A DNA stretch of 64,000 nucleotides from Prescottella subtropica. Its GTDB lineage: Bacteria; Actinomycetota; Actinomycetes; Mycobacteriales; Mycobacteriaceae. Where the stretch lies: assembly GCF_005434945.1 (NCBI RefSeq), contig NZ_SKCH01000002.1, positions 186,001-250,000 of the forward strand, given 5' to 3'. The stretch's first letter is position 1. Every line of letters begins with the position of its first letter. Shown here in pieces: positions 1-9,710 of the stretch. The translations under genes and the position numbers were made by a program. The notes beneath the pieces are model-generated. The model made no database searches. It was not told where the DNA came from and saw nothing but the letters and a program-made list of their open reading frames with translations.

Positions 1-10
1 GAGCCGATGA

Positions 11-787
11 ATGGCCAAGCGTCTGGATCTCAAGGACGTCAACATCTACTACGGCAAGTTCCACGCCGTCGCCGATGTCGGGCTGTCGGTGCCGCCGCGC
101 AGCGTCACCGCGTTCATCGGCCCGTCCGGCTGCGGCAAGTCGACGGTGCTGCGCTCCCTCAACCGCATGCACGAGGTGACGCCCGGCGCCCGCGTCGAAG
201 GCTCCGTGCTCCTCGACGGTGAGGACATCTACGGTTCGACCGTCGACCCGGTCGGTGTCCGCAAGACCATCGGGATGGTGTTCCAGCGACCCAACCCGTT
301 CCCCACCATGTCGATCCGCGACAACGTCGTCGCCGGCCTCAAGCTGCAGGGCGTGCGGAACAAGAAGGAACTCGACGAGGTCGCCGAGAAGTCGCTGCGC
401 GGCGCCAACCTGTGGAACGAGGTCAAGGACCGGCTCGACAAGCCCGGCGGCGGACTGTCCGGCGGTCAGCAGCAGCGCCTGTGCATCGCCCGCGCGATCG
501 CCGTCTCCCCGGACGTGCTGCTCATGGACGAGCCCTGCTCGGCCCTCGACCCGATCTCGACGCTCGCGATCGAGGACCTCATCACCGAACTCAAGCAGGA
601 CTTCACGATCGTCATCGTCACCCACAACATGCAGCAGGCCGCCCGCGTCAGCGACCAGACGGCGTTCTTCAACCTCGAGGCCACCGGCAAGCCCGGCCGG
701 CTCATCGAGATCGACGACACCGAGAAGATCTTCTCCAACCCCACCCAGAAGGCCACCGAGGACTACATCTCCGGCCGCTTCGGCTGA
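11..787 (+). CDS. pstB: Phosphate ABC transporter ATP-binding protein PstB
   Basis: ATPase of the high-affinity phosphate importer PstSCAB, acting on the cytoplasmic face of the membrane. The 258-residue protein has Walker [10 protein letters not shown] (37-45), the signature LSGGQ (149-153) and Walker B LLMDEP (170-175), and its length is normal for PstB. An upstream frame ends with TGA at 8-10, directly before this ATG, as expected if pstA precedes it. A 17-bp stem follows at 811-850. In M. tuberculosis the equivalent gene (phoT) converges directly on the PhoU gene; here phoU is 33 kb away. The family assignment is clear; only the upstream partner genes lie outside the window. Confidence 0.97.
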   Translation: MAKRLDLKDVNIYYGKFHAVADVGLSVPPRSVTAFIGPSGCGKSTVLRSLNRMHEVTPGARVEGSVLLDGEDIYGSTVDPVGVRKTIGMVFQRPNPFPTMSIRDNVVAGLKLQGVRNKKELDEVAEKSLRGANLWNEVKDRLDKPGGGLSGGQQQRLCIARAIAVSPDVLLMDEPCSALDPISTLAIEDLITELKQDFTIVIVTHNMQQAARVSDQTAFFNLEATGKPGRLIEIDDTEKIFSNPTQKATEDYISGRFG

Positions 788-810
788 GACCTACGGCGCT
801 CCCGGCCCGG

Positions 811-850
811 CGAACGACCCGGTGCGACACCCGTCGCACCGGGTCGTTCG
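811..850 (+). terminator. Hairpin terminator after pstB
   Basis: A perfect 17-bp inverted repeat (arms 811-827 and 834-850) with a 6-nt loop lies 24 bp after the pstB stop. There is no long T-run, which is usual in high-GC actinobacteria. It probably ends the pst operon. Confidence 0.7.
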
Positions 851-1031
851 TGCATCGGGGGGCGGGGCCGGGCATGACGATCGGTGCACAGGTCTTGCAC
901 GTGCGGGCACGATCCGTCCGCGACCACATCCCGACTGTGACCGGGGCCATAGCGTGGCTGCCGCCGGGTGGTCGCACGACCGTCCGAAAACGTGGGCGAC
1001 ATGCCGCCCCTGTCGTATCGGGAGCACTTCC

Positions 1032-2972
1032 ATGACCGTTCGGATCGACCACCCCCGTCAGACGTCGCGGCCGCCGGCGCCGCTGAGTGGAGCCGAGATC
1101 GACGCCGCCCGGAGCCTGTTGTCCGGGCAGGGGTTGGTCGGCGAACACACCCGGTTCGCGTATCTGGGACTCGACGACTACGACGCCGAGGCGATCGAGG
1201 ACCGGCGGGTGCGGGTGCTGTTGCACGACGTCCGGCACGCGAACGGCGCCGACGTCGTGGTGTCGTTGGCCCGGGGCATCGTGGTGTCACACACCGTGCT
1301 GGACGGGGCGACGGACGGAATGCTGCCGGTCCTCGGCGAGGAGTTCGCGGTGGTCGAGTCCGTCCTCGCGGCCGACGAGCGGTGGCGGGCGGCGCTGGAC
1401 GCCCGGGGCATCGACGTGGCGCAGGTGCGGGTGGCGCCGCTGTCGGCCGGGGTGTTCGACTATCCGGGGGAGACGGGCCGCAGGATCCTGCGGGGCCTGG
1501 GTTTCCGGCAGGACCACGCCGACGACCACGCGTGGGCGCACCCCATCGACGGGCTCGTGGGCTTCGTGGACGTCGTCGCGCGCGAGGTGCTCGACGTGAT
1601 CGATCTGGGCGCGGTCCCGATCCCGGAGGGGGACGGGAACTTCCATCTGCGTACCGAACCGACCCGGACCACGCAGCGGCCGATCGAGATCACTCAGCCC
1701 GAGGGGCCGAGTTTCACACTCGACGGGAACGTGCTCGAGTGGGAGCGGTGGTCGGTCGGTATCGGGTTCGATGCCAGGGAAGGGCTGGTGCTGCACCAGA
1801 TCTCGTTCGAGGACGAGGGGCGGGTGCGGCCGATCGTCAACCGGGCGTCGGTCTCGGAGATGGTGGTGCCGTACGCGGATCCGTCCCCGGTGCGGTCGTG
1901 GCAGAACTACTTCGACACCGGCGAGTACCTGATCGGCCGGTACGCGAACTCGCTCGAGCTCGGGTGCGACTGCCTGGGCGACATCACCTACCTGGACGCG
2001 ACGATCGCCGACGAGGTGGGTCACCCGCACACCATCCGGAACGCGATCTGCATCCACGAGGAGGACCACGGCATCCTGTGGAAGCACACCGACGAGTGGG
2101 CGGGATCGTCGGAGACCAGACGGCAACGGCGGCTGGTGATCTCGTTCTTCACGACGATCGGCAACTACGACTACGGCTTCTACTGGTATCTGTACCTCGA
2201 CGGAACCATCGAGTTGGAGGCCAAGGCCACCGGTGTCGTGTTCACCGCCGCCTACCCCGGCCCGTACGCCGAGGGCGACGACAACCCGTACGCGTCCGAA
2301 CTGGCACCCGGGCTGGGCGGACCACTGCATCAGCATCTGTTCTCCGCGCGACTGGACATGGCCGTCGACGGCTTCGGTAACACCGTGGTCGAGCGCGATT
2401 TCGTGCGAGTGCCGATATCGGAGACGAACCCGCACGGGAACGCGTTCACCTACCGTTCGACGCCGCTGACGAGGGAATCGGACGCCCGGCGGACGGCGGA
2501 CCGTTCCGTCGGCCGCACGTGGGAGATCACCAACCCGAACTCGCTGAACCGACTCGGCCGTCCGGTGGCGTACTCGCTTGTCCCGGAAGGCAATCCCACG
2601 CTCCTCGCGGCGGACGAGTCCTCGATCAGCCGTCGGGCCGCGTTCGCGACCGAGCACCTGTGGGTGACCCGGTTCGATCCGTCGGAGCGTTATGCCGCAG
2701 GAGATTTCGTGAACCAGCATCCGGGTGGGGCGGGTCTGCCGGCGTACGTCGCCGGCGACCGGAACATCGCCGACGAGCATCTCGTGGTGTGGCACACGTT
2801 CGGACTCACCCACGTGCCCCGGCCCGAGGACTGGCCGATCATGCCGGTGGACTACACCGGATTCACGCTGAAGCCGAACGGCTTCTTCGACCGCAACCCG
2901 ACGCTCGACGTGCCGCCGTCGGCCCGCCGCGACGAGGGGGACTCGTGCTGTCACGGTGTGGCACACGGGTGA
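1032..2972 (+). CDS. Copper-containing primary-amine oxidase (topaquinone type)
   Basis: Oxidatively deaminates a primary amine to an aldehyde, releasing ammonia and hydrogen peroxide. The 646-residue length is typical. The topaquinone motif N-Y-D-Y is at 378-381, so Tyr379 is the cofactor precursor. The copper ligands are expected at His433 and His435 (HQH) and in the C-terminal THVPR segment. The conserved C-terminal HPGGAG and PNGFFDRNP blocks are present. The open frame runs far upstream, but the ATG at 1032 matches family N-termini. Relatives such as Arthrobacter phenylethylamine oxidase act on aromatic amines. The homoprotocatechuate genes at 22-29 kb make tyramine or dopamine attractive substrates, but this is inference. 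Confidence 0.95.
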   Translation: MTVRIDHPRQTSRPPAPLSGAEIDAARSLLSGQGLVGEHTRFAYLGLDDYDAEAIEDRRVRVLLHDVRHANGADVVVSLARGIVVSHTVLDGATDGMLPVLGEEFAVVESVLAADERWRAALDARGIDVAQVRVAPLSAGVFDYPGETGRRILRGLGFRQDHADDHAWAHPIDGLVGFVDVVAREVLDVIDLGAVPIPEGDGNFHLRTEPTRTTQRPIEITQPEGPSFTLDGNVLEWERWSVGIGFDAREGLVLHQISFEDEGRVRPIVNRASVSEMVVPYADPSPVRSWQNYFDTGEYLIGRYANSLELGCDCLGDITYLDATIADEVGHPHTIRNAICIHEEDHGILWKHTDEWAGSSETRRQRRLVISFFTTIGNYDYGFYWYLYLDGTIELEAKATGVVFTAAYPGPYAEGDDNPYASELAPGLGGPLHQHLFSARLDMAVDGFGNTVVERDFVRVPISETNPHGNAFTYRSTPLTRESDARRTADRSVGRTWEITNPNSLNRLGRPVAYSLVPEGNPTLLAADESSISRRAAFATEHLWVTRFDPSERYAAGDFVNQHPGGAGLPAYVAGDRNIADEHLVVWHTFGLTHVPRPEDWPIMPVDYTGFTLKPNGFFDRNPTLDVPPSARRDEGDSCCHGVAHG

Positions 2973-3427
2973 CCGACCGGGATCCGCGCGTGGTCGCGGC
3001 CCAGGCTGTGATGGTGGTGTCGATGGGGGCCATGCTGGTCGGGCACTCGGTGGTGTGGCTGCCGGTGGCGGAGGTCGCGGTGCTGGTGGGCACGGTGCTC
3101 GTGCTCACCGGCACCCCGCAGCAGGCCCGTCGCTATCGGCACTGCGTCCTGGACCTGACGGCGATGGCGCTGCTGGCGCTGTTGATGCCGATCACGATGA
3201 CGCACGGGGGCGCAGCGCAGCCGATTCCGTCCGGCGCATCCTGGCCCGGTCATGCACACGAGGCCGGCGGGTTCGGGATGCAGGCGGCAGTGGTCGTGGT
3301 CCTCGTGGCTTGGGTGGTCGGCCACGGTGTGCTCTGGCGACGCGGCGGGCGGCGGCGGACGGTCCGGGCCGCGGGCGGTGCGGTGATGATCGCGGCGTCG
3401 GTGCTGATGTCCGCCGGGATCGGGTAG
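2969..3427 (+). CDS. Small polytopic membrane protein coupled to the amine oxidase
   Basis: A 152-residue hydrophobic protein with about five predicted membrane segments: two near residues 8-48, one around a Met/His-rich stretch (MPITMTHGG), and two near the C-terminus. The chosen GTG start overlaps the oxidase stop (GTGA), which suggests translational coupling; an alternative in-frame GTG is at 2945. No family is recognised with certainty. Position next to a copper enzyme and several Met/His residues would fit copper handling or membrane association, but that is speculation. Confidence 0.7.
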   Translation: MTDRDPRVVAAQAVMVVSMGAMLVGHSVVWLPVAEVAVLVGTVLVLTGTPQQARRYRHCVLDLTAMALLALLMPITMTHGGAAQPIPSGASWPGHAHEAGGFGMQAAVVVVLVAWVVGHGVLWRRGGRRRTVRAAGGAVMIAASVLMSAGIG

Positions 3428-3437
3428 CGGGACGTAC

Positions 3438-4037
3438 ATGCCGAAACTGGTGGACCACGACGAACGAAGGCGCGAAATTATTTGTGCGACATGGCGTCTG
3501 ATCGCCTCTGAGGGGATGTCGGCGACCGGGGTGCGGAGGATCGCCGACGAGGCCGGCCTGGCCAACGGCACGGTGCGGCACTACTTCGCGGACAAGCGGG
3601 CGATCCTGCGCGCCGCCCACGAACACATCGTCGCCGAGACGAACCGCCGGGCGGACGAGGCGCGGGGCGAGGCGATCGGACTGCGTGCCCTGCGCGCATT
3701 CTGCCTCGAGGTGCTCCCGGTGACCGCGGACGCCCGACTCGAGGCGCGGATCGCGATGGCGCTGTGGCATCACGCCGCCACCGACCCGGAGTCGGCGCGG
3801 ATCAACGCGGTCGTCGTCGCGCAGTGGCGGGGCGTCGTCGTCACGCACCTGCGCGAGGCGGCGGCGTTGGGTGAGCTCGCGGATCCGGACACGCTCGAGG
3901 ATGTGGCCGGGGAACTGCTCGCGATGCTGATCGGACAGCAGATGCTCGGTCTGCTCGCCGGCCCGGGCGACGCGACACCTCGGCTGGTGGGGGAGTTGGA
4001 TTCGTTCCTCGGTCGCCTGCGGTCTAGCGCGCGGTGA
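3438..4037 (+). CDS. TetR-family regulator, BetI-like (copy 1)
   Basis: A 199-residue repressor-type protein with an N-terminal helix-turn-helix at about residues 27-50 (IADEAGLANGTVRHYF) and a larger ligand-binding domain. It begins MPKLVDHDERRREII, almost the same as the convergent neighbour at 4024-4617; about 29 of the first 50 residues are identical. Its 3' end overlaps that gene by 14 bp. It is a candidate for binding the TCTAC-N4-GTAGA elements of the 6.8-21.1 kb region. It could instead control the amine oxidase operon just upstream, from which it is separated by only 10 bp. Confidence 0.9.
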   Translation: MPKLVDHDERRREIICATWRLIASEGMSATGVRRIADEAGLANGTVRHYFADKRAILRAAHEHIVAETNRRADEARGEAIGLRALRAFCLEVLPVTADARLEARIAMALWHHAATDPESARINAVVVAQWRGVVVTHLREAAALGELADPDTLEDVAGELLAMLIGQQMLGLLAGPGDATPRLVGELDSFLGRLRSSAR

Positions 4038-4617
4038 TCCGGTCGAAGAATGCGGTCAGGTGCGCCTCGTGCAGGGTTGGCGTCGACAATCGTGGGCCGA
4101 TCAGCGCCATGACGTTGGCGCCCACGTTCATCACGATCAGCTCGTCCACCAGTTGCTCGTCGGGAGTGTCGACGACGACGTCGCCGTCCTCCCGGGCCTG
4201 GGCGAGGAGGCCGAACAGCTGTCGGCGCCAGTTCTCGAGGTGTTCGAGGTAGTGGTCGTAGAGCCGTTGATTGGACAGCGACAGTTCCCAGAACGGCAGC
4301 AGGACCCGTCCGGCGGTGATGCCTTCTTCGTCGAGCGGCATTGCCGCCCAGCACAGTTCGCGTAGCGCGGCGAGTCCGCGTTGTTCCTCGACGGCAGCGA
4401 CGACACGCTCGGTCATCACCTCCAGCGCACGCTCGTAGGTGGCCTCGACGATGTCGTCCTTGCTGGGGAAGTAGTGCTTGAGGGCGCCGTTCGCGAAGCC
4501 GGCCGCATTCGCGATCTCGCGCATCGTGACCGACTCGAGGCCGCCGTCGACGATGAGTTTCCAGGTGACGTCGATGATCTCGCGTCGCCGCTCGTCGTGG
4601 TCGATGATCTTGGGCAT
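4024..4617 (-). CDS. TetR-family regulator, BetI-like (copy 2)
   Basis: A 197-residue protein with a helix-turn-helix at about residues 27-50 (IANAAGFANGALKHYF). It is paralogous to the neighbour at 3438-4037 (MPKIIDHDERRREII start) and convergent with it, the two stop regions overlapping at 4024-4037. The start at 4617 is fixed by this shared N-terminus, although the frame stays open upstream. Since every operon in the next 17 kb shares one operator-like element, one of the two TetR proteins probably controls it, but the sequence does not tell which. Confidence 0.9.
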   Translation of the reverse strand: MPKIIDHDERRREIIDVTWKLIVDGGLESVTMREIANAAGFANGALKHYFPSKDDIVEATYERALEVMTERVVAAVEEQRGLAALRELCWAAMPLDEEGITAGRVLLPFWELSLSNQRLYDHYLEHLENWRRQLFGLLAQAREDGDVVVDTPDEQLVDELIVMNVGANVMALIGPRLSTPTLHEAHLTAFFDRITAR

Positions 4618-4715
4618 CCGTACCCCCGTGCCTGCCGGCAACTCGCAACGGTGTGATTGTCGCCCAGCGTAGACGATCTGCCGGTGGGGAGGGAACGCGG
4701 TGTTCTCACACGCGC

Positions 4716-4752
4716 GCCGGTGTGCCGGGCCCCGACGACCCGGCACACCGGC
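4716..4752 (-). terminator. Hairpin terminator after the esterase/methyltransferase operon
   Basis: A perfect 14-bp inverted repeat (arms 4716-4729 and 4739-4752) with a 9-nt loop lies 19 bp beyond the stop of the minus-strand esterase. It separates that operon from the TetR gene downstream. Confidence 0.65.
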
Positions 4753-4771
4753 ATCCGACCGGCCGATCCGA

Positions 4772-5734
4772 TCAGTGCGACGCGAAGACGTCGCCGAGGA
4801 ACTTCGCGACGTCGGTCTGGGACGGCCGCGACGCAGGGAGATGGGTGTACAGGCCGTAGAAGCCGTGGATCTGGCCGTCGTACCGCTCGAGGCGGGCGGT
4901 CCCGCCGGCATCCTGCAGTCGGTGGGCGAACTCCTCACCTTCGTCGCGCAGCACGTCGAACTCGGCGGTCATGACGAGCGCCGGCGGCAGTCCGGACAGG
5001 TCGTCGGCACGCGACGGCAGCAGGTACGGGTCCTCCAGTTGGGCCGGATCGGCCACGTACTGCTCGAAGAAGAAGTCCATGCTGTCGGCAGTCATGCCGT
5101 AGCCGGTCGCGAAGTCGTCGTACGACGCGTGTCCGTCCCGCGGATGCCCGAGGACCGGGCAGATCAGGACCTGCGCGGCGACGGCCGGCCCCTGCTCGTC
5201 GCGCGAGCGGAGGCAGATGGCGGCGGTGAGGTTGCCGCCGGCGCTCTCCCCGCCCACCGCGATCCGGGCCCCGTCGATCTCCGGCCCACCGGTGACGGGT
5301 GCGTGCACCGTGCCGCCGCGGGACAGCCACTCGACCACCGCGTAGCAGTCGGTCAGGGCGGCCGGGAACGGGTTCTCGGGGGCGAGCGGGTACTCGATCG
5401 ACGCGACGGCGATGCCGGCGTCGTGGCAGATCGCATGGCAGGCCACGTCGTTCTCCTCCACGGTGCCGATCGTCCAGCCGCCGCCGTGGATCCACACGAA
5501 GACCGGGACCGGGTCGTCGGTGTCGGGCAGATAGAGGCGGACCCGGATCTCCCCGGACGGGACCGGGACGGTGAGGTCGGTGACCGACCGGATCGGTTCG
5601 AGCGGCCCGGTGGGGGGCAGCGCGTCCTGGAACATCCGGCGCAGGTCGGCGGCGGTGAGCGGTGGTGCGTCGGCCGGTGGTGCGTCGGACGGGGTCGCGG
5701 CGAGCATCTCGGCGACGGCGGGATCTAGCGGCAT
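4772..5734 (-). CDS. Alpha/beta hydrolase, hormone-sensitive-lipase type
   Basis: A 320-residue cytoplasmic esterase-like enzyme. The oxyanion-hole motif HGGG is at 83-86 and the nucleophile motif GESAGG at 162-167 (Ser164). The acid is expected in the C-terminal EFDVLRDEG segment and the catalytic His in QIHGF. The ATG at 5734 is followed by a normal family N-terminus. It lies 37 bp after the O-methyltransferase in the same direction, so the two form an operon driven from the 6.8-kb divergent promoter. One of four esterase/hydrolase genes in the window with the HGGG or lid-type fold; substrate unknown. Confidence 0.92.
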   Translation of the reverse strand: MPLDPAVAEMLAATPSDAPPADAPPLTAADLRRMFQDALPPTGPLEPIRSVTDLTVPVPSGEIRVRLYLPDTDDPVPVFVWIHGGGWTIGTVEENDVACHAICHDAGIAVASIEYPLAPENPFPAALTDCYAVVEWLSRGGTVHAPVTGGPEIDGARIAVGGESAGGNLTAAICLRSRDEQGPAVAAQVLICPVLGHPRDGHASYDDFATGYGMTADSMDFFFEQYVADPAQLEDPYLLPSRADDLSGLPPALVMTAEFDVLRDEGEEFAHRLQDAGGTARLERYDGQIHGFYGLYTHLPASRPSQTDVAKFLGDVFASH

Positions 5735-5771
5735 GGGTGCCCCTCGTTTCTCGGTTGGCGGGATGCGATGG

Positions 5772-6752
5772 TCATCGGGCCTCGGCGACGAGGATGCGGG
5801 GGCATCCCGGCAGCGCGACGGTGTCGACGTGGGCCCAGCCGGCGGCCTCGAGCCAGCCGCGGACCTCGGACTCGGGGTAGACGATCGTGCCGTCGATGAC
5901 CAGGTACTCGCCGGCGTGCAGGGCGTCGATGCGGCGCTGGCGGGCGTCGTCGTCGAGGAAGAAGTCGAGCAGCACCAGGCGGGCGCCGGTGCGGGCGGCG
6001 CCGCGCGCGTTGCGCAGGATCGCGGCGTTCTGTTCGGCGTCGAAGCGGTGGACCACATGGTTGACCATGACGAGGTCGTGGTCGCCGACCGGCTGCGCGG
6101 TGGGGGTGTCGGCGCCGATCACCTCGGCGCGGTCGGTGAGTCCGGCGGCGGCCAGCTCCTTGACCACCGACTCGACGGCCGCCGGATCGAACACGAACGT
6201 GGTGTGCAGGTCGGGGTTGGCCTGCATGGCGGCGACGGAGAACCCGCTCGCGAGCCCGCCGAGGTCGAGCATCGAACGGTACGGCCCGAAGTCGAAGGCG
6301 CCGACGAGCATCCGGGCGTGCAGGGCGTTGTAGTTCATGACGCCGGCGAGGAAGTGGTTCCAACGTTCGCCCTCGAGGTCGAGGGTGCCGGGTTCGGTGG
6401 TGTCGACGGTGCCGTCGAACTGCAGCCAGTGGCCGTAGCTGATGTCGTTCAGGAAGGCGAGGAAGTCGCCCAGGTCGAGGTCGGCGTGCTCGCCGGTGAG
6501 GTAGGCGGCGGACTCGGCGGTGAGCCGGTACGTGCCGTCCGCGCGGTCGAGCAATCCGAGCGAGTTCATGGCGTCGGCCAGGATGCGTGTCATCTGTTGG
6601 GATACAGGGAGTTTCGTGGACAGGTCGGCCAGCGTGAGGGGGCCGTCCGCCAGAGCCTCGAACAGGCCGATGCGGCGAGCGGCGAACAGTTGCTTGGCGC
6701 CCATGTAGCCGACGGCGATGTCGACGATGGCGGCGGGGGAGGGAGCGGTCAT
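5772..6752 (-). CDS. SAM-dependent O-methyltransferase, winged-helix dimerisation type
   Basis: A 326-residue class I methyltransferase of the plant-type O-methyltransferase architecture: an N-terminal winged-helix dimerisation region (about 10-95) and a C-terminal Rossmann domain with the SAM-binding loop MLDLGGLASG at 161-170. The MVNHVVHRF segment carries the His residues near the usual catalytic position. It is the first gene of the operon with the esterase at 4772-5734. A TCTAC-N4-GTAGA element lies 65 bp upstream of the start. The acceptor substrate, probably a hydroxylated small molecule, cannot be deduced. Confidence 0.9.
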   Translation of the reverse strand: MTAPSPAAIVDIAVGYMGAKQLFAARRIGLFEALADGPLTLADLSTKLPVSQQMTRILADAMNSLGLLDRADGTYRLTAESAAYLTGEHADLDLGDFLAFLNDISYGHWLQFDGTVDTTEPGTLDLEGERWNHFLAGVMNYNALHARMLVGAFDFGPYRSMLDLGGLASGFSVAAMQANPDLHTTFVFDPAAVESVVKELAAAGLTDRAEVIGADTPTAQPVGDHDLVMVNHVVHRFDAEQNAAILRNARGAARTGARLVLLDFFLDDDARQRRIDALHAGEYLVIDGTIVYPESEVRGWLEAAGWAHVDTVALPGCPRILVAEAR

Positions 6753-7192
6753 GGTGTCTCGCTTTCGGGATGCCGGAACGCCGTTCCGGACGGGTCGGAC
6801 GCGAACTGCCGGAAAATCTACATTCGTAGAATAAACATGTCCAGGTCTTCCTCGGGTGGGAATTCGACACGGGCCCAGTCGAACCTGGGTTCGGAGTGGG
6901 GAGTGGAAGCCGGCGCCGGCGCTCGTTTGCCGACATGTGTAGACAAACCGGCAATCGGGGTCTAGCGTGATCCGCGCCACAGTCTGTGGCTCGTAGTTGA
7001 AACGCCGTCGTTCCGGGCTGCCGTGGGCGGGGTGCGAAGTGACGTCCTGCCGGCTGCCCGTGTCGAGCGAAAAGCACTTCCCGCCAAACCGTTCCGCTTG
7101 CTCGCCGTGCGCCGGCCCGTGCCGGATCGAGGATGCGCGAGGGGCGTGCGCCCGTCGCGTCAGCCCGCAGAGCTTCGAGAAGAAAGATTCCG
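6753..7192. other. Divergent intergenic region, methyltransferase/ABC importer
   Basis: A 440-bp gap without a convincing gene. It holds the 14-bp TCTAC-N4-GTAGA palindrome at 6817-6830. A half-site-like GTGTAGA is visible near 6938, nearer to the importer gene. A minus-strand -10-like TAGATT overlaps the palindrome. The rest shows no obvious structure. Confidence 0.6.
6817..6830. promoter_or_regulatory. Operator-like element TCTAC-N4-GTAGA (site 1)
   Basis: Perfect 5-bp arms around ATTC, followed by AATAAA. The minus-strand reading places a -10-like TAGATT across it, so a bound regulator would block the methyltransferase promoter. The same element recurs at 16939, 19235 and 21078, always in a divergent gap. 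Confidence 0.7.
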
Positions 7193-8710
7193 ATGAAAAG
7201 AACCTGGAAGGCTGTGGCTGCGTCCGCCGTCGCCCTCGTGCTCACCGCGTGTTCGGCGGGTGCCACGGGTGGCGGTGCCGGGGGCGGTCAGGTCGACGAG
7301 TTGAAGATCGGCACGTTCCTGGACCTGACGTCCTGGGATCCGGCCAAGGCCGACATCGGTTTCGACGGCCCCTACCTGTCGGCCGTGTACGACCCGCTGA
7401 TCGCCCTGGACGACCAGTCCCGGCCGATCCCGGCGCTCGCCACACAGTGGAGTTACTCGCCGGACGGGTTGACGCTGTCGATGGATCTCCGGTCCGGTGT
7501 CACGTTCGACGACGGTCAGGTATTCGACGCCGACGCCGCGGTCGCCAATCTCGAGCACCTCCGGAAGGGGGTGCGCTCCTCCGAGGCATACGGCAGCGTC
7601 GACGGCATCTCGAAGGTCGACGACGACACGATCGCCGTGCACCTGAACAAGCGGGACGACACGCTCCTCTACTTCATGGGACTGGGGCGCAGCTGGATGG
7701 CGTCGCCCGCCGCCATCGCGTCCGGCACGCTCGACGCCGGGCCGGTCGGCTCCGGGCCGTACACGTTCGAGGCGTCGCAGTCGACCGCCGGCTCCCAGTA
7801 CGCATTCACCAAGAAGGATCGGCACTGGGATTCGGCCACCTATCCGTTCCCGTCGGTCCGGCTGCTGCCGATCACCGACGCGGCCGCGAGCAGCAACGCG
7901 ATGCTCTCCGGGCAGCTCAACGTGAACTACGCGAACCCCGCCGACCGGCCGCGGGCCGAGCAGAACAACTGGAACATCGCGTCGGGCGTGGCGACGTGGG
8001 TGGGGCTGCAGTTCGTCGACCGCACCGGACAGCGTCTGCCCGCGCTCGGTGACGTCCGGGTGCGTCGCGCGCTCAACTACGCGTTCGATACCGCTGCGAT
8101 GCTCTCGTCGATCGGCAACAAGGCCGGTGAGCTGACCAATCAGTTGTTCACCGCCGACGATCCGGGCTACGACCCCGCGCTCGACGGCAAGTACGCGTAC
8201 GACATGGCGAAGGCGAAGTCGCTGCTCGCCGAGGCCGGCTACGGCGGCGGTTTCTCGGTGACGATGCCCATGACCACGATGTTCCAGCCGTGGCAGCCCG
8301 CCGTCGAGCAGACGTTCCGTGAACTCGGCATCAAGGTGACCTGGGACAACGTGTCGCCCATGGACTATCAGAAGAACGCGCCGACCTACCCGATGTTCAT
8401 CGCCGTCGTGGCCTTGGACTCGAACATGATGGCGACGGTCAACCGGCAGATCACCGTCCCGCAGTGGTACAACCCGGAGCCGGGCATCGCGTCCCAGCCG
8501 GAGATGGCCAGGCTCGCGGAGACAGCGCACACCGCGACCGGCCAGGACCAGGTGGACGCGGTCCGGGAACTCAACGCGCAGGTGGTCGACCAGGCGTTCA
8601 ACGCGGTCTGGTACCAGGCGAACAACACCTACTTCAGCGTGCAGGGCGTCACGGTCACCCCGATCACCGGAACGATGTTCCCGCCGCTGCGCTTCATCCA
8701 GCGCGGCTAG
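7193..8710 (+). CDS. ABC transporter substrate-binding lipoprotein, peptide/nickel family 5
   Basis: Extracytoplasmic solute receptor of a DppA/OppA-type importer, 505 residues. The signal peptide ends in the lipobox LTAC with the lipid-modified Cys at residue 20, followed by a Gly-rich linker. The mature part has the cluster 5 core, for example the DLTSWDPAKAD and DPLI segments near its start. The ATG at 7193 is placed directly before the signal sequence. It leads a four-gene operon with both permeases and both ATPases. Family 5 receptors bind peptides, glycosides, nickel chelates or other organics, so the name dipeptide transporter is not safe. Confidence 0.92.
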   Translation: MKRTWKAVAASAVALVLTACSAGATGGGAGGGQVDELKIGTFLDLTSWDPAKADIGFDGPYLSAVYDPLIALDDQSRPIPALATQWSYSPDGLTLSMDLRSGVTFDDGQVFDADAAVANLEHLRKGVRSSEAYGSVDGISKVDDDTIAVHLNKRDDTLLYFMGLGRSWMASPAAIASGTLDAGPVGSGPYTFEASQSTAGSQYAFTKKDRHWDSATYPFPSVRLLPITDAAASSNAMLSGQLNVNYANPADRPRAEQNNWNIASGVATWVGLQFVDRTGQRLPALGDVRVRRALNYAFDTAAMLSSIGNKAGELTNQLFTADDPGYDPALDGKYAYDMAKAKSLLAEAGYGGGFSVTMPMTTMFQPWQPAVEQTFRELGIKVTWDNVSPMDYQKNAPTYPMFIAVVALDSNMMATVNRQITVPQWYNPEPGIASQPEMARLAETAHTATGQDQVDAVRELNAQVVDQAFNAVWYQANNTYFSVQGVTVTPITGTMFPPLRFIQRG

Positions 8711-8768
8711 CGCCGTTCGTGTGGCGGGCCGCCCAGACCGGCGGCCCGCCACCGCCAAGGAGTCCAAC

Positions 8769-9710
8769 ATGGTCAATCTGATAGTCAAGCGACTCGCGTC
8801 GGGTATCGCCCTGCTGCTGATCGTCACCAGCGCCGTGTTCTTCATGGCGCATTTCGCGGTCGGGGACCCCACCGCAGGTCTGCTCGGGAACAGTGCCACC
8901 GAGACGCAGCGAGCCGCTCTCCGTGAGCAACTCGGTCTCGAACGTCCCCTCGTCGTGCAGTACTGGGACTGGTTCTCGCACGCCGTGCGCGGCGACTTCG
9001 GTACGTCGTGGCGTAACTTCCAGCCGGTCGGAGACCAGATCGCACTGCGCCTGCCGGTGACACTGTCGGTGGTCGTCGCGGCGACCGTCCTCGCGGGCGT
9101 CCTCGGCGTCGCGATCGGCATCGTGTCCGGCCGGCATCCCGGTGGCGCCGTCGACCGGACACTCAAGCTGGCATCCGTCGCCCTGTTCGCACTGCCCGGA
9201 TTCTGGGTCAGCCTCGTGCTGGTGATGTGGTTCGCGATCCAGCTGCGCTGGTTCCCGGCGGTGGGCTACGTCGCCCCGGCCGAGTCGGTCACCGGGTGGC
9301 TGCGCTCGATCACGCTGCCCGCCGTATCCCTCGCGCTCGGCGGGATCGTCATGCTCGGCGAACAACTCCGCAACGCGTTCGTCCAGGTCTCCGGCTCGGA
9401 CTTCGTCCGCACGCTGCGTGCCCGCGGCCTCCCCGAGTCGCGGGTGACCCGGCACGTGGTGCGGAACGCGTCGTCGTCGACACTCGCCGTCCTCGCCCTG
9501 ATCTTCGTGGGACTGCTGGGCGGCGCGGTCGTCGTCGAGATCATCTTCAACCTGCCGGGCATCGGCAGCCTCACCCAGTCGGCCTCACAGATCGGAGACA
9601 TTCCCGTCCTCCTCGGATTGACGGCTGTGACAGTCGCATTCGTCGTCATCGTCAACCTCCTGCTCGACGTCGTACTCGGGTGGGTCAACCCGAAAGCGCG
9701 CCAGTCATGA
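8769..9710 (+). CDS. ABC transporter permease, DppB type
   Basis: A 313-residue inner-membrane permease with six predicted helices and the family's N-terminal segment MVNLIVKRLASGIALLLIV. The cytoplasmic EAA-like loop is visible (RTLRARGLPESRV). The ATG at 8769 is preceded by AAGGAG. It partners with the DppC domain of the next gene, which starts inside its stop codon (ATGA). Confidence 0.93.
   Translation: MVNLIVKRLASGIALLLIVTSAVFFMAHFAVGDPTAGLLGNSATETQRAALREQLGLERPLVVQYWDWFSHAVRGDFGTSWRNFQPVGDQIALRLPVTLSVVVAATVLAGVLGVAIGIVSGRHPGGAVDRTLKLASVALFALPGFWVSLVLVMWFAIQLRWFPAVGYVAPAESVTGWLRSITLPAVSLALGGIVMLGEQLRNAFVQVSGSDFVRTLRARGLPESRVTRHVVRNASSSTLAVLALIFVGLLGGAVVVEIIFNLPGIGSLTQSASQIGDIPVLLGLTAVTVAFVVIVNLLLDVVLGWVNPKARQS

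Noticed and set aside
1287-2966. Long open frame on the minus strand opposite the amine oxidase
   Set aside because: The plus strand encodes a complete amine oxidase with all motifs. The opposite frame is Arg/Val/His-rich without any domain, as expected for antisense frames in GC-rich DNA.
6930-6950. Second copy of the TCTAC-N4-GTAGA element near the importer gene
   Set aside because: Only the right half (GTAGA) is present; the left arm is missing, so it is not counted as a site.
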